Shown here one piece after another: positions 46,532-54,936 of a stretch of DNA of 64,000 bases. Source of the DNA: Nocardioides potassii. GTDB taxonomy: Bacteria > Actinomycetota > Actinomycetes > Propionibacteriales > Nocardioidaceae. The notes under the pieces were generated by a model. It ran no database searches and was not told where the DNA came from. It saw nothing but the letters and a program-made list of their open reading frames with translations. The translations under genes and the position numbers were made by a program. The stretch's first letter is position 1; each line of letters starts with the position of its first letter. Where the stretch lies: the NCBI RefSeq assembly GCF_021648885.1, contig NZ_JAKJHZ010000009.1:124001-188000 (forward strand), in the 5' to 3' direction.

Positions 46532-47401
46532 CTACCTGCCGGCGGTGAGCTCCTCGTCCAGCTGCTCGCCCAGCTGCTGCAGCCCGATGACCACCGCCAA
46601 CGCGAGGGCCTCGGCGTCCGGCGAACCCGGCTCGGCGGTGAAGACGACGATCTGCAGCTCGCCGTCGTTGACCGTCAGCTTGTCGCAGTCGAGGGTCAGC
46701 CAGCCGACAACAGGGTGGTGCAGCGTCTTGCGCTGGGCACCCCGCGGCTTCGCAGGCGTCGTCTCCCAGAGCTCGGCGAAGCGCGCGCTCTCCCGCAGCA
46801 GGTCGTCGACCAGCGAGGCGAGGTCGGGGTCGTCGGGGAGCCGGAGCCGCGCGGCGCGGAGGTCGGCGACCACCTCCCGCTCGACCATCGACCGGGTCTG
46901 CGGCTCGAAGCGGCCCATCCCCGGCAGGTCCATGAAGGTGCGCCACGCACGGTTGCGACCGCGCCCGGACTCCCTCGACAGGTCACCGAACAGCGCATCA
47001 GCCGCCTGGTTCTGCAGGATCGTCTGCCACGACGCGTCGATCACGCTGACGGGGGTGTCGCCGAGGCGGTCGACGAGGCGCATCACGCTCGGCGGCACGT
47101 GACGCTCGATCCGTGACGGCGACGGGGGCAGGTGGCCGGCCAGCCGGAAGAGCACGTCGCGCTCGTCGGTGTCGAGCCGGAGCGCGCGGGCCAGCGACTG
47201 GACGACCTGGACCGAGGGGTGGCGTGCCCGGCCCTGCTCCAGACGGACCAGGTAGTCGGCAGAGACGCCGGCGAGCTGGGCGACCTCCTCGCGGCGCAGG
47301 CCCGGTGCGCGTCGCCGCGGCTGGCTGGGCAGGCCGACCGCCTCGGGCGTGACCCGGTCGCGCCACAGCCGCAGCTGCTCGCCGAGCCCGTTGAGGTCCA
47401 T
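46532..47401 (-). CDS. XRE/MmyB-type transcriptional regulator
   Basis: 289-residue regulator. The N-terminal helix-turn-helix is PGLRREEVAQLAGVSADYLVRLEQGRARHPS (about 33-63), then ARALRLDTDERDVLFRLAGH. The C-terminal MmyB-like sensing domain contains VIDASWQTILQNQAADALFGD and HPVVGWLTLDCDKLTVNDGELQIVVFTAEPGSPD. Such proteins are often encoded next to the reductases they control. Here an aldo/keto reductase lies on one side and a nitroreductase on the other. The 10-bp hairpin at 47442-47468 upstream of its start could be its operator. Confidence 0.9.
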   Translation of the reverse strand: MDLNGLGEQLRLWRDRVTPEAVGLPSQPRRRAPGLRREEVAQLAGVSADYLVRLEQGRARHPSVQVVQSLARALRLDTDERDVLFRLAGHLPPSPSRIERHVPPSVMRLVDRLGDTPVSVIDASWQTILQNQAADALFGDLSRESGRGRNRAWRTFMDLPGMGRFEPQTRSMVEREVVADLRAARLRLPDDPDLASLVDDLLRESARFAELWETTPAKPRGAQRKTLHHPVVGWLTLDCDKLTVNDGELQIVVFTAEPGSPDAEALALAVVIGLQQLGEQLDEELTAGR

Positions 47402-47441
47402 CCCCCGAGTCTCGCACCGGAGGCGTGACGTCGTACGGCGT

Positions 47442-47468
47442 CAGGGTGGGACTGCGGTTCCCACCCTG
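47442..47468. terminator. Perfect 10-bp hairpin between nitroreductase and regulator genes
   Basis: CAGGGTGGGA (47442-47451) pairs perfectly with TCCCACCCTG (47459-47468). It lies 10 bp after the nitroreductase stop and 41 bp before the regulator start, so it is a terminator candidate or an autoregulatory operator. Confidence 0.6.
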
Positions 47469-47477
47469 CCGCGCGGA

Positions 47478-48302
47478 TCACCTCACCGGGAGGCCGAGAC
47501 GCTCCAGCGCCTCCCGGAGACGGTGCCGCCCGGCCATCGACTCGGGTCCGGCGAGGCGGGTGAGGACGCGGTCGGTCCACGCGCCGTCGAGGCCGAAGCG
47601 CCGGTTGTAGGCGGCGAGCCGTTCGTCGTACGCCGCCAGGTGCGCGTCGGCCAGCTCGGCGTCGTACTGCTCGTGGTGCAGCACCGCCTGCTGGGGAAGC
47701 CGCGGCTTGACCCCGGCGCGCTCGGTCGGGTCGGGCCGGCCGACGGCCAGGCCGAATGCGGCGATCGCGTGCGGCGGCAGCCCGAGCTCGGCGGCGACCT
47801 CCTCGGGGTTGTTGCGGATGGCCCCGACGTAGCATGAGCCGAGCCCGAGCGACTCGGCCGCGACGACCGCGTTCTGGGCGGCGAGGGCCACGTCGATGAA
47901 GCCGATCAGCGCGGTCTCGAGGTAGTCCGCGGCCTCGAGCTTGTGCTCGCGGCTCTCGGCGAGCCGCCGGGCGCGGCCGAGGTCGGCGATCCACACGAGC
48001 AGGAGCGGCGCGTCGGCGACGAACTGCTGGCGGGCGGCGAGCGTGGAGAGCCGCCTGCGTCGCTCGGGGTCACGGACCGCCACGACGCTCCACGGCTGCA
48101 GGTTGGACGACGTCGGCGCCGACTGCGCAGCAGCCACGAGCGTGCGCAGGTCGTCGTCGGAGACCGCGTCGGGCAGGAAGCGTCGGACGGACCGGTGGGC
48201 GAGCTGGAGGCGGACGACGTCGGAGGGGGCGGTGGGCCGCTCGTCGTCGTCGCCGTACCTCTGGTTCCAGCCGAGGTCCTGGATGCGGTCGGTGATCGTC
48301 AT
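47478..48302 (-). CDS. Nitroreductase family protein (NfsA/FRP-like)
   Basis: 274-residue FMN-dependent NAD(P)H oxidoreductase. Seen: HRSVRRFLPDAVSDDDLRTLVAAAQSAPTSSNLQPWSVVAV (FMN contacts, about 36-75), ALIGFIDVALAAQNAVVAAESLGLGSCYVGAIRNNP (about 130-165) and HAIAAFGLAVGRPD. The C-terminal 60 residues are helical (YDAELADAHLAAYDERLAAY), as in NfsA-type enzymes. Likely substrates are quinones or nitroaromatics. The ATG at 48302 follows a TATTAT -10 element and an AT-rich upstream region unlike the rest of the window, suggesting strong or regulated expression. Confidence 0.9.
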   Translation of the reverse strand: MTITDRIQDLGWNQRYGDDDERPTAPSDVVRLQLAHRSVRRFLPDAVSDDDLRTLVAAAQSAPTSSNLQPWSVVAVRDPERRRRLSTLAARQQFVADAPLLLVWIADLGRARRLAESREHKLEAADYLETALIGFIDVALAAQNAVVAAESLGLGSCYVGAIRNNPEEVAAELGLPPHAIAAFGLAVGRPDPTERAGVKPRLPQQAVLHHEQYDAELADAHLAAYDERLAAYNRRFGLDGAWTDRVLTRLAGPESMAGRHRLREALERLGLPVR

Positions 48303-48308
48303 ATCTCG

Positions 48309-48337
48309 ATAATACGTACTTGTTTTGTGTATTTAAC
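48309..48337 (-). promoter_or_regulatory. Nitroreductase promoter (GTTAAA-N17-TATTAT, leaderless)
   Basis: On the minus strand GTTAAA (48332-48337) and TATTAT (48309-48314) are 17 bp apart, and TATTAT ends six bases before the ATG. AATAC and GTATT half-sites flank the spacer and might bind a repressor. Confidence 0.6.
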
Positions 48338-48389
48338 GCCTGAGGGATGCAGGTCCTGCATTCACCCCCCGATCGTCCGCATCCCCTCC

Positions 48390-48395
48390 TAGCCT
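48390..48395 (+). promoter_or_regulatory. -10 element TAGCCT, leaderless type (pentapeptide-DinB gene)
   Basis: TAGCCT ends six bases before the ATG at 48402. There is no Shine-Dalgarno sequence. Confidence 0.5.
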
Positions 48396-48401
48396 GTCCC
48401 C

Positions 48402-49199
48402 ATGACCGACTTCAGCGAGCAGGACCTCTCGGGGTCGAGCTTCGATCGGGTCGATCTCTCGGGCAGCACGTTCCGCGGCGTCGACTTGAGCGGAGCGGTC
48501 ATCCGGGAGGTCGACCTCAGCAACAGCAGGATCCGCGCGGCCTACTTCGACGGCGTCCGGATGCACGGTGTCGAGATCCCGGACCTGGAGATCAGCGGCG
48601 AGGTGGTCCGCCTCGTCGTCAACGGGATCGACGTGGTGCCCTTCGTCGAGGCCGAGCTCAACCGGAGGATGCCCGAGCGCGCGCTCATGTCGCCGACGGA
48701 CGTCGCCGGCTTCTGGGAGGCGTTCGGGACCATGGACCGGCTCTGGGGCGAGACCACGGACCTCGCCCGGACCCTGCCGCCCGAGAAGCTCCACGAGCAG
48801 GTCGACGGGGAGTGGTCCTACATCGAGACGCTGCGCCACCTCGGCTTCGCGCACGCCTGCTGGATCGGCGGCGTCGTCCTGGCGCAGAAGTCGCCCTGGC
48901 ACCCGCTCGACCTGCCGTGGGACGAGGCACCCGTCCACGAGGGCGTCCCCTGGGTGCGCCGGATCAAGCCGGACCTCCACGAGGTGATGGACCTGCGCCG
49001 CCAACGACGCGCCACCGTGGCCGAGGTGCTCGACGGGATCACCGACAAGGGGCTCGGCCGCCGGGTCACCTCCGCGACGCCGTTCCTCACCGACGCGACC
49101 GACCTCACGGTGGCCGACTGCCTGCGTGTGGTGCTCAACGAGGAGTTCCAGCACCGGCTCTACGCCGAGCGCGACCTCAGGGCGCTGGGCGCCGGCTGA
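48402..49199 (+). CDS. Pentapeptide-repeat / DinB-like fusion protein
   Basis: 265-residue protein with two parts. Residues 5-60 are pentapeptide repeats (DLSGSSFDRVDLSGSTFRGVD and following), giving a short right-handed beta helix. Residues 95-260 form a DinB-like four-helix bundle with likely metal ligands: His in YIETLRHLGFAHACWIGG near 150 and in NEEFQHRLYAERDL near 250. DinB proteins in actinobacteria include mycothiol-dependent transferases, but the activity here is unknown. ATG 48402 has TAGCCT at leaderless spacing. Confidence 0.83.
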   Translation: MTDFSEQDLSGSSFDRVDLSGSTFRGVDLSGAVIREVDLSNSRIRAAYFDGVRMHGVEIPDLEISGEVVRLVVNGIDVVPFVEAELNRRMPERALMSPTDVAGFWEAFGTMDRLWGETTDLARTLPPEKLHEQVDGEWSYIETLRHLGFAHACWIGGVVLAQKSPWHPLDLPWDEAPVHEGVPWVRRIKPDLHEVMDLRRQRRATVAEVLDGITDKGLGRRVTSATPFLTDATDLTVADCLRVVLNEEFQHRLYAERDLRALGAG

Positions 49200-49266
49200 C
49201 CAGGGGCCACGTGCACCCGCGTCCGGACCACTTCCGCGATCCGGCCGCCGGCGCCACACTGGACGC

Positions 49267-49632
49267 ATGACCGACTCGCTGGGCGCTCGCTTCGCGCACG
49301 CCATCGCCGCCAAGGACGAGGACGCACTGCGCGCGGTGCTCGCCGACGACGTCGACTTCCGCGGCCTGACACCCGGCCGGACGTGGGAGGGGACGGGTCC
49401 CGACGACGTCGTCGAGGTGCTTTTCGGGTCGTGGTTCGAGCCGGAGGACGAGGTCGAGCGGGTCATCGACATCACCGAGCGCGACGACGTCGCCGACACC
49501 TCGCACGTCAGCTACCGGCTCGACCTCGTCACGCCCACGGGACCGCGCATCACCGAGCAGCAGGCCTACTACCGCGGCGCCGACACGATCGAGCACCTGC
49601 GGATCATGTGCTCGGGCTTCAGGCCCCGCTGA
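49267..49632 (+). CDS. SnoaL/NTF2-like protein
   Basis: 121-residue single-domain protein of the NTF2-like/SnoaL fold. ARFAHAIAAKDEDALRAVLADDVDFRGLTPGRTWEGTGPDDVVEVLF is the typical helix plus first strand and cone entrance. Charged residues could line a catalytic pocket, but no function is assignable. Its 3' end overlaps the convergent FAD enzyme gene by 14 bp. It lies 67 bp after the DinB-like gene. Confidence 0.78.
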   Translation: MTDSLGARFAHAIAAKDEDALRAVLADDVDFRGLTPGRTWEGTGPDDVVEVLFGSWFEPEDEVERVIDITERDDVADTSHVSYRLDLVTPTGPRITEQQAYYRGADTIEHLRIMCSGFRPR

Positions 49633-50539
49633 GCCGCTCCGCGAGGGCACGACCCAGGGCGGTGCCCGACACCCAGGCGGTCTCGACCTTCGGGGTCGGC
49701 CCCCAGCCGTCGCCGCACACGCCCACGAGCGGGTCACCGTCGACGAGGGCGTACGACGGCTCGCGCTCGCCGGTCGGGCGGGCGAAGGTCCAGCGGTGGA
49801 CGTGGACCTCGTCCGGCTCGCCGACGCCGACGAGTCGCCGTACGGCTGCGACGAGGGCGGGTGCCGCTCCGGAGGGGTCGTCGAGGTGACGCGCGGCCAG
49901 CCCGGGCGTCGAGTGCGCGACGAGCACTGGCGCGTCGTCCGCGCGCCTGCGCCCGTCGTCGGCCATCCAGGCGACGTCCGGGTCGTCGTTCACGAAGGCG
50001 CCGTCGAGGTCCCACGACCGCTCGGGCCACCGGGCGGCGAGCGCGATCACGGGCTCCCACTCGCGGTCCAGGAGCGAGGCGACCGGGTGGTCGCCGACCA
50101 GTCGCCGGGCCTGCGGGTCGGGCATCGCGAGCACGACGGCTCGGGCGTCGACCGCCGCGAGGCCGGCCACTTCGCCGCGCTCGACGTCGAGCCCCTCGGC
50201 GAGGTCCTCGACCAGCGACCGCAGCCCGCGCGGAGCGCCCCACCGGACTGGCCCGGTGGTGGTCCGCGGCTCGTCGCCGAGCACCTCGAACGTGTCGGTC
50301 CACCGGTGCGCCAGGCCGCGCGCGGCCCAGTCGTCGACGACCGCCCGGAAGCCGGGGTCGTCGACCGTGAGGTAGGACGCGCCCAGGTCGACCGGCCGTC
50401 CCCACAGCCGCTTCGACGCCATCCGCCCACCCGGGACGTGCCCACGGTCGAGGACCCGCACCCCGAGGCCCGCGGCACGGAGCTCGCGTGCGCAGGCCAC
50501 GCCCGCGAGGCCGGCGCCGACGACCACGACGTCGCTCAC
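49619..50539 (-). CDS. FAD/NAD(P)-dependent oxidoreductase (renalase-like)
   Basis: 306-residue flavoprotein. The Rossmann GxGxxG motif is VVVVGAGLAGVACARELRAAG at the N-terminus. The second FAD segment is DRGHVPGGRMASKRLWGRPVDLGASYLTVDD, as in renalase-like amine oxidases. The C-terminal GDPLVGVCGDGWGPTPKVETAWVSG closes the FAD site. The GTG at 50539 overlaps the upstream oxidoreductase stop by four bases (GTGA), so the two flavoproteins are made together. Substrate unknown. Confidence 0.83.
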   Translation of the reverse strand: MSDVVVVGAGLAGVACARELRAAGLGVRVLDRGHVPGGRMASKRLWGRPVDLGASYLTVDDPGFRAVVDDWAARGLAHRWTDTFEVLGDEPRTTTGPVRWGAPRGLRSLVEDLAEGLDVERGEVAGLAAVDARAVVLAMPDPQARRLVGDHPVASLLDREWEPVIALAARWPERSWDLDGAFVNDDPDVAWMADDGRRRADDAPVLVAHSTPGLAARHLDDPSGAAPALVAAVRRLVGVGEPDEVHVHRWTFARPTGEREPSYALVDGDPLVGVCGDGWGPTPKVETAWVSGTALGRALAERLSGA

Positions 50540-51768
50540 AGGAGTGCCTCCGCGGCCCGCTGGCCGCTGACGAGCGCGCCCTGGATCGACCCGGTGTCGC
50601 GGTGGTCGCCGCACAGCACGAGGTCACCGACGCGCACCGGCCGTCGGGAGGTGAACGGAGCCGGCTGCACCGGGAGCGCGTGCGGCACCTCGTGGCGCAC
50701 GACGACCTCCCAGCCGGCCGAGGTCGTGCCGAGCAGCTCGGCCGCGTGACGCCGCATCGAGGCCTCGTCGGTGTCCCGGCCCGGCCCGAGCAGGGCCGAG
50801 CCCTGGACCAGGTGCCGGCCCGGAGGGGCGTACGACGGCGCCGCGCGGGAGACGACCGCGGCGTTGACCAGCGGACCGGTCGGCCTCTCGCGGCCGTCGA
50901 CGTGCACGAGGTCGGTGGCGGGCGCCTCGGCGGCCGACCACCACGTGGTGACGACGCCCTTCGTGGCCGGCGACGGTCCCCCGGTGAGGGCGGCGGAGGC
51001 GACAGCATCGGTCGCGACGACGACGTGGTCGGCGCTCCACGTCCCGTCGTCGGTCTGCACGCTCGTCCCGGTGACCCGACGGGCGGCCTGGCCGAGCCGG
51101 ACCCGGTCCCCGAGCGGGGCCGCCAGCTGACGCGGCAGGGCGGTCATCCCGTCCGCGGGCAACGAGGGCACACCGCGGGCGAACATCCAGGCCAGCAGGA
51201 GGGTGTAGCGGTCGGCGGTGCTGCCGTCGTCCTCGAGCACCACGCCCGAGAGGAAGCGGTCGATGACCCGGCGGAGCAGTCCGTCCACGCCGGCCCGGTC
51301 GAGCGCCGTGCGGCGGTCCACGTCGGGACGGCTCTCCAGGACCTCCGACAGCGACCGGCCGGGTCGCGGGCGGAGGAGCGGGGCGGCCCACCGGGCGAGC
51401 GCGGCGACCTCGGCCGGGCGGCGGCCCGCCACGCGGACCGTGGCGGGCAGCAGGCGCGGGCTGCGGAGCGGATGGGCGAGCACGTCGAGGCCGCGGTCGC
51501 CCGGGCCGCTGCGCGCCGCGACCCCGGCCCCGAAGGGCTGGAGCCGCAGCGCGTCGACGTCGACCCAGCGCCGTACGGCCGGGTAGGCGGGGTTGAGCAC
51601 CTGGAAGCCGCGGTCGGCGAGGAACCCGTCGACGCGGTCGGTGCGGATGCGCCCGCCGACGTCGTCGGAGGCCTCGAGCACCACGACGTCCCGGCCGGCG
51701 TCGGCCAGCACCTGCGCGCACCGCAGGCCGGCCAGTCCGGCACCCACGACCACGACCTCGGCTCTCAT
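50536..51768 (-). CDS. FAD-dependent amine oxidase / phytoene-desaturase-like oxidoreductase
   Basis: 410-residue flavoprotein. VVVVGAGLAGLRCAQVLADAG (N-terminal GxGxxG), ASDDVGGRIRTDRVDGFLADRGFQVLNPAYP (FAD loop) and the C-terminal VLCGDHRDTGSIQGALVSGQRAAEALL are typical of protoporphyrinogen/amine/phytoene oxidase-type folds. Carotenoid or amine substrates are both possible. No crt genes are in view. ATG 51768 has TAGGGT six bases upstream. Coupled to the next FAD gene. Confidence 0.85.
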   Translation of the reverse strand: MRAEVVVVGAGLAGLRCAQVLADAGRDVVVLEASDDVGGRIRTDRVDGFLADRGFQVLNPAYPAVRRWVDVDALRLQPFGAGVAARSGPGDRGLDVLAHPLRSPRLLPATVRVAGRRPAEVAALARWAAPLLRPRPGRSLSEVLESRPDVDRRTALDRAGVDGLLRRVIDRFLSGVVLEDDGSTADRYTLLLAWMFARGVPSLPADGMTALPRQLAAPLGDRVRLGQAARRVTGTSVQTDDGTWSADHVVVATDAVASAALTGGPSPATKGVVTTWWSAAEAPATDLVHVDGRERPTGPLVNAAVVSRAAPSYAPPGRHLVQGSALLGPGRDTDEASMRRHAAELLGTTSAGWEVVVRHEVPHALPVQPAPFTSRRPVRVGDLVLCGDHRDTGSIQGALVSGQRAAEALL

Positions 51769-51774
51769 GCCGCG

Positions 51775-51780
51775 ACCCTA
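51775..51780 (-). promoter_or_regulatory. -10 element TAGGGT, leaderless type (FAD oxidoreductase)
   Basis: TAGGGT on the minus strand ends six bases before the ATG at 51768. Confidence 0.5.
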
Positions 51781-51801
51781 GCCAGCGGGCGGTGGGGTGC
51801 G

Positions 51802-52245
51802 TCAGCCGGCGTTCTTGAGCGCCTTGAGCTCGTCGCGGGCGGCGATGACGTCGGCCTGCTGGCGGACGACGACCTCGCGGAAGCCGACGCTGAGGTCCAT
51901 CTTTAGCGCGTCCTCGTACTCCTTGACGGCGTGGTCCTCACCGGTCTCGGCGGCACCCAGCACGGCGTCCGGGTCGTCGCCGGTGACGGCGTCCTTCAGC
52001 GACAGCCAGCCGCGATGCAGCGCTGCGGTCACGGTGCCGCTCTCGTCGACGTCGTCGCCGTACTCGTGGCCCATCTCGACGATCTCGCGAGCGAAGCCGG
52101 CGCGCTGCTCGGAGAACCGCTGCATGGTGGTGGCCCACTCCGGACGGTCGCTGTCGCGCAGCTTGTCGGCGGCGCTGGCGTAGCCCTTCTCGCCGTCCTT
52201 GAGGGTCTCGACGAGCTCCTTGGCGGCCTTGGCGTCATCAGACAC
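51802..52245 (-). CDS. DUF2383 (PA2169-like) four-helix-bundle protein
   Basis: 147-residue helical protein starting MSDDAKAAKELVETLKDGEKGYASAADKL. It contains VTAALHRGWLSLKDAVTG and EDHAVKEYEDALK. This matches the PA2169/DUF2383 family of ferritin-like bundles, whose role (possibly stress-related) is not established. The GTG at 52245 has a strong GAAGGAGA Shine-Dalgarno sequence. It lies 33 bp upstream of the FAD oxidoreductase gene on the same strand. Confidence 0.78.
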   Translation of the reverse strand: MSDDAKAAKELVETLKDGEKGYASAADKLRDSDRPEWATTMQRFSEQRAGFAREIVEMGHEYGDDVDESGTVTAALHRGWLSLKDAVTGDDPDAVLGAAETGEDHAVKEYEDALKMDLSVGFREVVVRQQADVIAARDELKALKNAG

Positions 52246-52338
52246 GGTGTTCTCTCCTTCGTAGGGGACCGTCCACGGTTGCCGACCGATCGGGGCGACG
52301 AAACATCCCCGGGGGTGGGGTGCCGCCCGCGCCCACCC

Positions 52339-52617
52339 TCAGAGAGGGGTGTCCTCGGGCAGCACCCGCAGCACGCTGACCGTGCCCGCCTCGCGGCCCA
52401 CGACCAGCCTCTCCCCGTCGAGGCGGTCCAGTGCCGCGCGGACGTCGTCGAGCTCGAGCCGGGCGTCCACCGCGATGTCCGCGTCGCGCACGGGCACCGC
52501 GTCGTCGGGCCACTCGTCCGAGGGGACCTCGAAGGGGTCGAAGTCGATCTGCGCCGCGGACCAGAGCTGCAGGGCAGCCTCCGCGACGATGTCGTCGACG
52601 GTGTCGTCAGTGGTCAT
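52339..52617 (-). CDS. Small acidic hypothetical protein, 92 aa
   Basis: Highly acidic protein (VDDIVAEAALQLWSAAQIDFDPFEVPSDEWPDD, then VRDADIAVDARLELDDVRAAL), ending in a basic strand and PEDTPL. It may be a winged-helix-like or PUA-like small domain, but no family is recognised. ATG 52617 was chosen as the last Met before the conserved-looking body. It is divergent from the phosphodiesterase gene across 39 bp. Confidence 0.55.
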   Translation of the reverse strand: MTTDDTVDDIVAEAALQLWSAAQIDFDPFEVPSDEWPDDAVPVRDADIAVDARLELDDVRAALDRLDGERLVVGREAGTVSVLRVLPEDTPL

Positions 52618-52656
52618 GCGCGTGAAGTACCCACCCGCATGGGATTCACTGGCCGC

Positions 52657-53172
52657 ATGGCGACCCGACTGCTCCTGCTGGCCGACACCCACGTGCCGAA
52701 GCGGGCGCGCGACCTGCCGGCGGACGTGTGGCGCGCCGTGGCCGAGGCGGACGTCGTGGTGCACGCCGGGGACTGGGTCGACGTACGCCTGCTCGACGAG
52801 CTCGAGGCCCGCTCGCGCCGGCTCGTGGCGTGCCACGGCAACAACGACCACGGCGAGCTCCGGGAGCGCCTGCCGGAGGTGGCGCGGGTCGAGATCGAGG
52901 GACTGCGGCTCGCCGTCGTGCACGAGACCGGGCCGTCGACCGGTCGCGACGAACGGATGAGCGCGGCGTACGACGACGTGGACGTGCTCGTCTTCGGCCA
53001 CAGCCACATCCCCTGGGACACCACCACCGCGTCGGGCCTGCGCCTGCTCAACCCCGGGTCGCCGACCGACCGGCGCCGGCAGCCGCACTGCACCTACATG
53101 ACGGCCGTGGTCGACGCCGGCAAGCTGCGGGACGTCACGCTGCACCGGCTGCCGCCGCGGTCCGCCGGGTAG
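52657..53172 (+). CDS. YfcE/MJ0936-type metallophosphoesterase
   Basis: 171-residue phosphodiesterase of the calcineurin-like fold. Metal-binding motifs in order: LLLADTHVPK (DxH, near 8), VVHAGDWVD (GD), CHGNNDHGE (GNxD/H, near 61), VVHETGPS and VFGHSHIPWDTT (GHSH, near 108), with LLNPGSPTDRRR closing the site. It may hydrolyse cyclic or linear phosphodiesters, such as 2',3'-cAMP in related YfcE enzymes. ATG 52657 was preferred over ATG 52639. A perfect terminator hairpin follows. Confidence 0.9.
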   Translation: MATRLLLLADTHVPKRARDLPADVWRAVAEADVVVHAGDWVDVRLLDELEARSRRLVACHGNNDHGELRERLPEVARVEIEGLRLAVVHETGPSTGRDERMSAAYDDVDVLVFGHSHIPWDTTTASGLRLLNPGSPTDRRRQPHCTYMTAVVDAGKLRDVTLHRLPPRSAG

Positions 53173-53175
53173 CGA

Positions 53176-53211
53176 CCGAGCCCCGCGCGACGGGGACCGC
53201 GCGGGGCTCGG
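53176..53211. terminator. Perfect 14-bp stem-loop between phosphodiesterase and chemoreceptor genes
   Basis: CCGAGCCCCGCGCG (53176-53189) pairs perfectly with 53198-53211 around an 8-nt loop. It is placed between convergent genes, 3 bp after one stop and 9 bp from the other, so it is probably a bidirectional terminator. Confidence 0.85.
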
Positions 53212-53220
53212 CCACGTGCC

Positions 53221-54786
53221 TCACGCGACGCGGAAGCGGCCCATCTCGGCGGTCAGGCTGGACGTCATCGTCACCAGCTCACCGATCGCGGCGAGGGTCT
53301 GGTTGACCGCGACCGTCGTCGTGTCGGCGGCTGCTGCGACTCCGGAGATGTTCGTGGCGATCTCACCGGTGCCGGTCGACGCCTCGCCGACGTTGCGGCT
53401 CATCTCCTGCGTGGTCGCGGTCTGCTGCTCGACCGCGGCGGCGATCGTGTTCTGGTGGTCGTTGATGGCGGTGACGATGTCACCGATCTCGCGGATCGCG
53501 ACCACGGCCCCCGACGTGTCGGCCTGGATGGCCTGCACGCGCTGGGCGATGTCGTCCGTGGCGCGGGCGGTCTCCTGCGCGAGCTCCTTGACCTCGTTGG
53601 CGACCACGGCGAAGCCCTTGCCGGCCTCCCCCGCGCGTGCCGCCTCGATGGTGGCGTTGAGGGCGAGCAGGTTCGTCTGCTCGGCGATGGACGTGATGGT
53701 CTTGACGACGGCACCGATCTCCTGGCTCGAGGTGCCGAGCTGGGCGATCGTCTGGTTCGTGGTGTCGACCATCGTCACGGCCTGCGCGGCGACGCGGGCC
53801 GCCTCGTTGGCGGAGTGTGCGATGTCGCGGATCGCCGAGCCCATCTCGTCGGAGCCGGCCGCGACCGTCGCCACGTTGCGCGAGACCTCGGTCGCTGCGT
53901 CCGACACCACGCCGGCCTGCACGCTCGTCTCCTCCGCGCCGGCGGCGATCTGGTGGCTGGCGCTGGACAGCTGCTCGGTGGCGACCGCCACGGCGTTCGC
54001 GGAGCCGCCGACCGTCTCGACGATGCCCCTGACCGAGGCGATGGACTCGTTCACCGCGACCTGGAGCAGACCGGTGCACCCGGTCGCGGTCTGGGGCAGG
54101 TGCTGCGTGAGGTCGCCGCTGGCGAACTGCTGCAGCGCGGCGATCGCCGCCCGCATCGGCCCGACCAGGCTGCGTGTGATCAGCCAGGCCAGCAGGGTGA
54201 GGCCGACGAGCCCGATGAGGGCCACGACCAGCACGACCGTCCGCAGGCTGTGCGTGGCCGAGGCGAGGGCCGCTCCCGAGCCGTCGGCGTCTGCCGAGAC
54301 CTTGTCGATGGAGTCGGAGAGGAGGGCGTCCGTCACGTCGTTGGCTGCCTGCACCTGCTCCACGCCTGCGGCTCCGCCTGCGCCGTCCCCGCGCGCCGAC
54401 CCCACGATGGTCGCGATCGTGTCGGTGTAGGTGGCGAACGCGTCCGCCACCTCCTCGACGCGCGCCGGGCTGTCCGGCGCGAGGTCCAGGGCGCGCAGGT
54501 CCTCGACGAGCGACGCGACAGTCGCGGTGTCCTCGTCGACGTCGGCCTGCAGGGTCGAGGGGTCGTCGGCGAGGAGGGCCTTGAGGGCGGTGACCTTGAG
54601 CTCGCTCGCACGCGTGTCGAGGGACTTGTACGCCGACAGCGCCGCGTTGTCGTTGCGCGCGGCGCCGGCGTCGCCCGCGACGTCACCTGCGGTCGTCCAG
54701 GCGACGCCGGCGACCGACGCCGTCGCGACCAAGCCGAATGCAGTGATGACAGCGATCCTGCGACCGATCGTCCAGTTGACCTTCAT
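53221..54786 (-). CDS. Methyl-accepting chemotaxis protein
   Basis: 521-residue chemoreceptor. Helix 1 ([22 protein letters not shown]), then a helical periplasmic sensor (about 32-185, four-helix-bundle type), helix 2 ([26 protein letters not shown]), a HAMP region, and the signalling domain with the hairpin tip [37 protein letters not shown]. Signals would pass to CheA/CheW. None of those genes, nor flagellar genes, are in the window. ATG 54786 has AGGGGA upstream. Confidence 0.95.
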   Translation of the reverse strand: MKVNWTIGRRIAVITAFGLVATASVAGVAWTTAGDVAGDAGAARNDNAALSAYKSLDTRASELKVTALKALLADDPSTLQADVDEDTATVASLVEDLRALDLAPDSPARVEEVADAFATYTDTIATIVGSARGDGAGGAAGVEQVQAANDVTDALLSDSIDKVSADADGSGAALASATHSLRTVVLVVALIGLVGLTLLAWLITRSLVGPMRAAIAALQQFASGDLTQHLPQTATGCTGLLQVAVNESIASVRGIVETVGGSANAVAVATEQLSSASHQIAAGAEETSVQAGVVSDAATEVSRNVATVAAGSDEMGSAIRDIAHSANEAARVAAQAVTMVDTTNQTIAQLGTSSQEIGAVVKTITSIAEQTNLLALNATIEAARAGEAGKGFAVVANEVKELAQETARATDDIAQRVQAIQADTSGAVVAIREIGDIVTAINDHQNTIAAAVEQQTATTQEMSRNVGEASTGTGEIATNISGVAAAADTTTVAVNQTLAAIGELVTMTSSLTAEMGRFRVA

Positions 54787-54936
54787 CAGCGGTTCCCCTA
54801 GCAGTCCGTGTGTCGCCCGTTCGGCGCGTGAGGTGGTGATCGGCACCGGCGGAACCGTCCTGAGGAGTGCGTCGACACCGCGGCCTCCACCCGCGATGAT
54901 GTGACCCCCGTCACGCCCCACCCCCGAGGAGAGCAC

